Part shown: positions 13,005 to 16,858 of the stretch, one piece after another
Layout of the letters: the number at the start of each line of letters is the position of its first letter
Numbering within the stretch: position 1 is the first letter of the stretch
Source of the DNA: SVTX01 sp045132775
GTDB lineage: Bacteria; Bacillota; Clostridia; Oscillospirales; CAG-272
Assembly (NCBI GenBank): GCA_045132775.1
Contig: JBGUSX010000057.1
Span: 1 to 16,858, forward strand
Length of the DNA: 16,858 bases
Direction: 5' to 3'
Notes under the pieces: model-generated
Seen by the model: the letters and a program-made list of their open reading frames with translations, nothing else
The model's database searches: none
Told to the model about the DNA's origin: nothing
Made by a program: the position numbers and the translations under genes

Positions 13005-15947
13005 ATGGCAGTAACACCTCAGATAAAAGCAAATCAACTGGCAAAGGATCTTAATATCAAGAGCAAGGACATGGTCGATATCATGTCTTCTCGCGGCTTG
13101 GACCTCAAGGCGCAGAAGGCACTCGAGCCCGTGGAGTTCGCAGTCCTTTTCGACGCGATCACGTCAATGCATCAGGTAGAGGGGATCGACGACTACATCG
13201 ACGGAGTGACCTTTATTCCTTCAAAGCTTGAAAAGGTCGAGAAGAAGGCGGAGGAGAAGAAGGAGGCAGCAGATGCCCCCGAGGTCTCTGCGCCCGCGGA
13301 GGAGAAGAAGGCTCCCGAGGTAAAGGCTGAAGCAAAGAAGGCGAAGACCGAGGAGTCCGAAAAGCCCGAAAAGAAGGCGGATGCCGATACCGCCGCAAAG
13401 AAGACCGAGAAAAAGGGAGATGTCGCTGCCAAGGCAGAGCCCGAGAAGAAGGTCGAGGTATCGGAAAAGAAAACTGCAGAGCCCAAGGCGGAGCCTAAAA
13501 AGGAAGAAAAGCCTGCGGCTCCCGCTGTGAGAATGCAGCCTAAGGTCGACAGAGCGGAGGCACTTGCACGCGCCGCGGCTATCGAGAAAGCCGCACGGGA
13601 AAAGGCGGCGCAGAGAGCAGGTGCTCCCCGTCAGGATCAGAGAAATTCCGCTCCCCAGGGCGCGCAGAGACAGGATACAAGACAGCAGGCTCCCCAGCAG
13701 AAACGCGACGGCGGTCAGCAGAGACCTCAGACGGGCGGTTTTGCTCCCCAGGGTGCCCAGAATGACAGATTCTCAAGAATGGGCGCACCCAGCTTTGACC
13801 GTCAGAATCAGCAGAGACGCGACGACAGAAAGCCACAGAAGCCTCAGTTCAATCAGAACCGCGGCGGCATGGGTATGGATAAGGATGATTATATCCCGTC
13901 AGCTCCGAAGGAGAAGTTCCAGCCTCAGATAATCACGAGAGCGCAGACTCCCAAGGGAAGCGACGGAACGAGCAAGAAGGGCGCAGCAAAGACGGTGGAT
14001 ATCCGTTCCTCGAACGTCGACCTTTCCAAATACGACGAGAAGCTTGACAGCTTCGTTTCCGAGAATGACAGAGATCTTCGCGGCGGAAACCAGAAGCTCA
14101 AAAAGCAGCAGAATCAGACAAGAGCCGAGGGCGGCTTCCAGAAGGGCAAGCCCAATAAGAAGGGACAGAAGTCCCAGGCTCCCGTTACTATCGTAAAGGG
14201 TCCCCTCAAGGTTCAGATTCCCGAGGAGATCATGGTAAGCGATCTCGCTTCCATGCTCAAGGTCACGGTTGCGGAGGTCATCAAGAAGCTCATGCTCATG
14301 GGCGTTATGGCGACGGCTAACCAGACCGTCGACTTCGACACAGCGGCACTCGTTGCGGTCGAGCTCGGAGCAGAGCCCGAAAAGGCAGTTGTCGTAACCA
14401 TTGAAGAGAAGCTCTTTGACGAGACCGAGGACACCGATGAGAATCTTGTCGGTCGCGCTCCCGTTGTCTGCGTTATGGGTCACGTTGACCACGGTAAGAC
14501 CTCGCTTCTCGACGCTATAAGACACACCAACGTTACTACCGGTGAGGCGGGCGGTATCACCCAGCACATCGGTGCATACAGAGTAAAGATCAACGGACAG
14601 GACATCACCTTCCTCGACACCCCCGGACACGAGGCGTTCACCGCAATGCGTGCAAGAGGTGCGATGGCTACCGATATCGCGATCCTCGTGGTCGCGGCGG
14701 ACGATGGAATCATGCCCCAGACCGTTGAGGCTATAAATCACGCAAAGGCTGCGGGAGTTGACATCATCGTTGCTATCAACAAGATGGATAAGCCCACCGC
14801 TAACCCCGATGCTATCAAGCAGGAGCTTACAAAGTACGATCTCGTTCCGGAGGAATGGGGAGGCGACGTTATCTGCGTTCCCGTTTCCGCGCTTACAAGA
14901 ATGGGTATCGAGGATCTTCTTGAGAACGTTCTTCTCGTTGCCGAGGTCAAGGAGCTTAAGGCTAATCCCAACCGTCGCGCGAAGGGTATCGTTATCGAGG
15001 CGAAGCTCGATAAGGGTCGCGGACCTGTTGCGACCGTGCTCGTTCAGAACGGTACGCTCCACAACGGAGATATCGTTATCGCGGGTACTGCCGTCGGTCG
15101 TGTAAGAGCTATGACGGACCACAACGGCAAGCAGCAGAAGGTCGCAGGACCCTCTGTCCCCGTTGAGATCATTGGTCTTGCCGAGGTTCCGGTCGCAGGT
15201 GACGATTTCGCCGCAGTCGAGGACGAGAGAATGGCGAGAGAGCTCGCGGAACAGAGAAAGGCAAAGGCAAAGGAAGAGAACTTCAAGGCGAACGCGAGAG
15301 CTAATCTCAACGACCTCTTTGCTCAGATCAGCGAGGGTGTCAAGGATCTTAACATCATCGTCAAGGCTGACGTGGTCGGCTCTGCCGAGGCTGTCAAGGC
15401 GTCGCTCGCGAAGCTTTCAAACGAGGAGGTCAGAGTCAACGTTATTCACTCCGCGGTCGGTGGAGTTACCGAAAACGACGTTATGCTCGCGGCTACCTCG
15501 AATGCGATAATCGTCGGATTTAACGTCCGTCCCGATAAGGCGGCTCTCGACAGTGCCGAGAGACAGGGCGTTGATATGAGAATGTACAGAGTTATCTATC
15601 AGTGCATCGAGGAGATCGAGGCTGCTATGAAGGGTATGCTCGCTCCCGAGTTCCGTGAGAACCTGCTCGGTCACGCAGAGGTCCGTCAGACTATCCGCGT
15701 TCCCGGTGTCGGTACGATCGCGGGATCCTACATTCTTGACGGTAAGATCGCAAGACACGCACAGATCCGTGTCGTCCGTGACGGTATCGTTATCTTTGAG
15801 GACAAGATCGCATCGCTTAAGAGATTCAAGGACGACGCAAAGGAAGTTGCACAGGGCTACGAGTGCGGTGTAGGACTTGAAAAGTTCAATGACATTAAGG
15901 AAGGCGATATTCTCGAGGCATTCATTATGGAGGAGATCGAGAGATAA
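13005..15947 (+). CDS. infB: translation initiation factor IF-2
   Basis: IF2 is the GTPase that places fMet-tRNA on the 30S subunit and promotes subunit joining. The 980-residue protein is far longer than B. subtilis IF2 (716). A first IF2_N domain occupies about 1-55. A disordered region of about 340 residues follows: lysine/glutamate/alanine-rich at 75-205, then glutamine/arginine/glycine-rich at 205-300, then mixed basic sequence. A second IF2_N domain lies at about 403-455. The G domain has G1 GHVDHGKT (492-499), switch I GGITQHIGAY (516-525), DTPGH (538-542), NKMD (592-595) and SAL (628-630). Domains II, III and the fMet-tRNA-binding C domain follow to the end (FKDDAKEVAQGYECGVGLEKFNDIKEGD). 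AGGGG lies nine bases before the ATG. It is the last member of the rimP operon core. rbfA does not follow. Confidence 0.98.
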   Translation: MAVTPQIKANQLAKDLNIKSKDMVDIMSSRGLDLKAQKALEPVEFAVLFDAITSMHQVEGIDDYIDGVTFIPSKLEKVEKKAEEKKEAADAPEVSAPAEEKKAPEVKAEAKKAKTEESEKPEKKADADTAAKKTEKKGDVAAKAEPEKKVEVSEKKTAEPKAEPKKEEKPAAPAVRMQPKVDRAEALARAAAIEKAAREKAAQRAGAPRQDQRNSAPQGAQRQDTRQQAPQQKRDGGQQRPQTGGFAPQGAQNDRFSRMGAPSFDRQNQQRRDDRKPQKPQFNQNRGGMGMDKDDYIPSAPKEKFQPQIITRAQTPKGSDGTSKKGAAKTVDIRSSNVDLSKYDEKLDSFVSENDRDLRGGNQKLKKQQNQTRAEGGFQKGKPNKKGQKSQAPVTIVKGPLKVQIPEEIMVSDLASMLKVTVAEVIKKLMLMGVMATANQTVDFDTAALVAVELGAEPEKAVVVTIEEKLFDETEDTDENLVGRAPVVCVMGHVDHGKTSLLDAIRHTNVTTGEAGGITQHIGAYRVKINGQDITFLDTPGHEAFTAMRARGAMATDIAILVVAADDGIMPQTVEAINHAKAAGVDIIVAINKMDKPTANPDAIKQELTKYDLVPEEWGGDVICVPVSALTRMGIEDLLENVLLVAEVKELKANPNRRAKGIVIEAKLDKGRGPVATVLVQNGTLHNGDIVIAGTAVGRVRAMTDHNGKQQKVAGPSVPVEIIGLAEVPVAGDDFAAVEDERMARELAEQRKAKAKEENFKANARANLNDLFAQISEGVKDLNIIVKADVVGSAEAVKASLAKLSNEEVRVNVIHSAVGGVTENDVMLAATSNAIIVGFNVRPDKAALDSAERQGVDMRMYRVIYQCIEEIEAAMKGMLAPEFRENLLGHAEVRQTIRVPGVGTIAGSYILDGKIARHAQIRVVRDGIVIFEDKIASLKRFKDDAKEVAQGYECGVGLEKFNDIKEGDILEAFIMEEIER

Positions 15948-16060
15948 TCCGCCGCCAAAGCTTTTGACAGATAGAATGACAAATTTTCCGTAGGGCTTGT
16001 GCCACGCCTTATTTGCCATCTGCCAATTATTATCCGAAGTCGGAATTGGAGATGATTTAA

Positions 16061-16492
16061 ATGATATTTGAGAAATCCTGCGGTGCGGTGGTCTTCAGAG
16101 ACGCCGTGCTCGAGGACGGAAAGATACAGAAGTACGTCCTTATGATAAAGCATTCGAAGAACAGTAACCACTCATTCCCAAAGGGACACGTTGAGGAGGG
16201 GGAGAGCGAGCGGCAGACCGCCGTGCGCGAGGTCTTTGAGGAGACCGCCGTGAAGATCGAGATAAAGCTCGATTTCCGTCACCCCGTCTATTACCGACCC
16301 CGTCCGGGAGCGAAAAAAGAGGTGGTCTACTTTCTTGCGCTCACAAGTCAGGTGGAGACAAAGCCGCTTGAGGGTGAGACGGTGCTTGCAAAATGGATAC
16401 CCGTAGAGGAGGCGAGCAAGCTTCTGGCGCACGATAACGACAGAAGAGTCCTCTCGCACGCGCTCTCGTATCTCGAATCGAAAAAGGCGTAA
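16061..16492 (+). CDS. Nudix hydrolase, probably asymmetric bis(5'-nucleosyl)-tetraphosphatase type
   Basis: The 143-residue protein is a single Nudix domain. The box GHVEEGESERQTAVREVFEE begins at residue 42 and ends TAV at 64. The final glycine of the usual REUXEEXGU is alanine here, while the catalytic glutamates are kept. The start SCGAVVFR, SFPKGHVEEGE and EVVYFLAL fit the Ap4A-hydrolase subgroup, which cleaves Ap4A to ATP and AMP; substrate is not certain from sequence. GGAG lies nine bases before the ATG. It sits 113 bases after infB with no terminator between, and a strong terminator follows it, so it is probably read together with the infB operon. No good promoter is seen in 15948-16060, only an isolated TTGACA at 15964. 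Confidence 0.9.
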   Translation: MIFEKSCGAVVFRDAVLEDGKIQKYVLMIKHSKNSNHSFPKGHVEEGESERQTAVREVFEETAVKIEIKLDFRHPVYYRPRPGAKKEVVYFLALTSQVETKPLEGETVLAKWIPVEEASKLLAHDNDRRVLSHALSYLESKKA

Positions 16493-16515
16493 AGCCAAAC
16501 GGTATAATGATAACA

Positions 16516-16552
16516 AAAAACGCTTATCACACAAGACGTGATAAGCGTTTTT
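16516..16552 (+). terminator. strong intrinsic terminator at the end of the infB-Nudix transcript
   Basis: AAAAACGCTTATCAC (16516-16530) pairs perfectly with GTGATAAGCGTTTTT (16538-16552) around a seven-base loop, giving a 15-bp stem that ends in a T-run, followed by GCTTTT. The symmetric A and T runs mean it can also work leftward. It lies 24 bases after the Nudix stop codon. Confidence 0.92.
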
Positions 16553-16572
16553 GCTTTTGAGTTTATATGTAA

Positions 16573-16858
16573 CTTCAAATTTTGATTTATCGAATAGCCT
16601 TCTCCAGCGGAGAAGGGGGACCACGAAGTGGTGGATGAGGAGGTCGCCATTAGGATGTATTTCACGGTAGTTGTGTAGATTTTGCCTTGTAGCACAAGGA
16701 TTCTTCTGCAACGAAACAAGGCTCACAAAAGACGTGAAAACCACAAAAGGGCGACCTCCTCATCCACCGCTTGCGCGGTCCCCCGTAAAGCGCGTTTTGC
16801 TTGCAAAAGGTGCTACGAGGGCTCGCCCGAGTTGTTCCCCGCTGGGGAAGGCTTAACA
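16573..16858. repeat. MITE-like inverted-repeat element, copy 3 (runs to the window end)
   Basis: The left arm has the end CGAATAGCC, the outer hairpin CCTTCTCC-AGC-GGAGAAGG (16598-16616), the inner hairpin ACCAC-GAA-GTGGT and GGATGAGGAGGTCGC. The core matches copy 2 in the same orientation, with the dyad TTTCACG (16660-16666)/CGTGAAA (16733-16739) and hairpin CCTTGT-AGC-ACAAGG (16685-16699). The right arm has ACCGC-TTGC-GCGGT, then the 50-bp module (16785-16834), then TTCCCC-GCT-GGGGAA and the end GGCTTAACA. The window stops there, so the outer flank is not visible. Nothing else is seen in 16553-16858: the open frames crossing it are not conserved between copies. Confidence 0.85.
16785..16834. 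repeat. 50-bp module inserted in the right arm of repeat copy 3
   Basis: The module is identical base for base to 44-93. The exact match between copies 1 and 3 reaches beyond it to about 61 bases (36-96 in copy 1). Identity is higher in the module than in the surrounding arm, where copies differ at several positions, pointing to a recent event or to gene conversion. Confidence 0.75.

Noticed and set aside
13899..15122. 407-codon open frame antisense to infB
   Set aside because: It lies wholly opposite a highly conserved gene, and its composition (L, V, N, D, R-rich) is what the mirror of the IF2 codon usage gives. There is no ribosome-binding site or family match.
15964..15992. TTGACA at 15964 as a promoter for the Nudix gene
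   Set aside because: No -10 sequence is found 16 to 18 bases downstream.
16502..16510. TATAAT word just before the terminator, possibly a small RNA promoter
   Set aside because: No -35 or TGn is present upstream, and the terminator begins within about ten bases, so no useful transcript could result.

Overview
The window looks like chromosomal DNA from a low-GC Gram-positive anaerobe of the Clostridia (Bacillota). The evidence is the gene neighbourhoods (DUF2232-gdpP-rplI-dnaB, tilS-hpt-ftsH, rimP-nusA-ylxR-ylxQ-infB), strong Shine-Dalgarno sites, and AT-rich intergenic DNA with extended -10 promoters around GC-richer genes. Genus and species cannot be read from the sequence. Nearly all genes are housekeeping genes. 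The non-routine content is a family of short inverted-repeat elements and some regulatory structure between genes.

Layout. Positions 1-142 hold the right-hand part of repeat copy 1. A small Xre-type regulator (360-566, +) with its own extended -10 promoter follows, then a hairpin terminator shared with the convergent ftsH. Leftward run A is tilS (4931-3519), hpt (3516-2971) and ftsH (2809-635). Repeat copy 2, the only complete copy (about 4964-5222), separates run A from leftward run B: a DUF2232 membrane protein (10430-9255), gdpP (9258-7069), rplI (7035-6586) and dnaB (6579-5224). Run B starts from a near-consensus promoter at 10492-10520. Back to back with it, at 10632-10660, a second promoter drives the rightward operon rimP-nusA-ylxR-ylxQ-infB (10735-15947). 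A Nudix hydrolase (16061-16492) and a strong intrinsic terminator (16516-16552) follow. Repeat copy 3 fills 16573-16858 and runs off the window.

How the genes work together. The rightward operon covers 30S maturation (RimP), transcription elongation, termination and antitermination (NusA), two small RNA-binding proteins (YlxR, YlxQ) and translation initiation (IF2). The Nudix enzyme probably clears Ap4A-type nucleotides. Run B joins c-di-AMP turnover (GdpP and its membrane neighbour) to ribosomal protein L9 and the replicative helicase. Run A joins tRNA-Ile lysidine synthesis, purine salvage and membrane proteolysis.

Most interesting signal. The three repeat copies share hairpin-forming arms whose stems vary by paired changes. 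Copies 1 and 3 carry an identical 50-bp module at the same place in the right arm, and copy 2 lacks it. In copy 2 the outer ends are swapped relative to the core, as if the core had inverted between the arms. Both ends of the window lie inside this repeat, so the window may be a contig broken at repeats.
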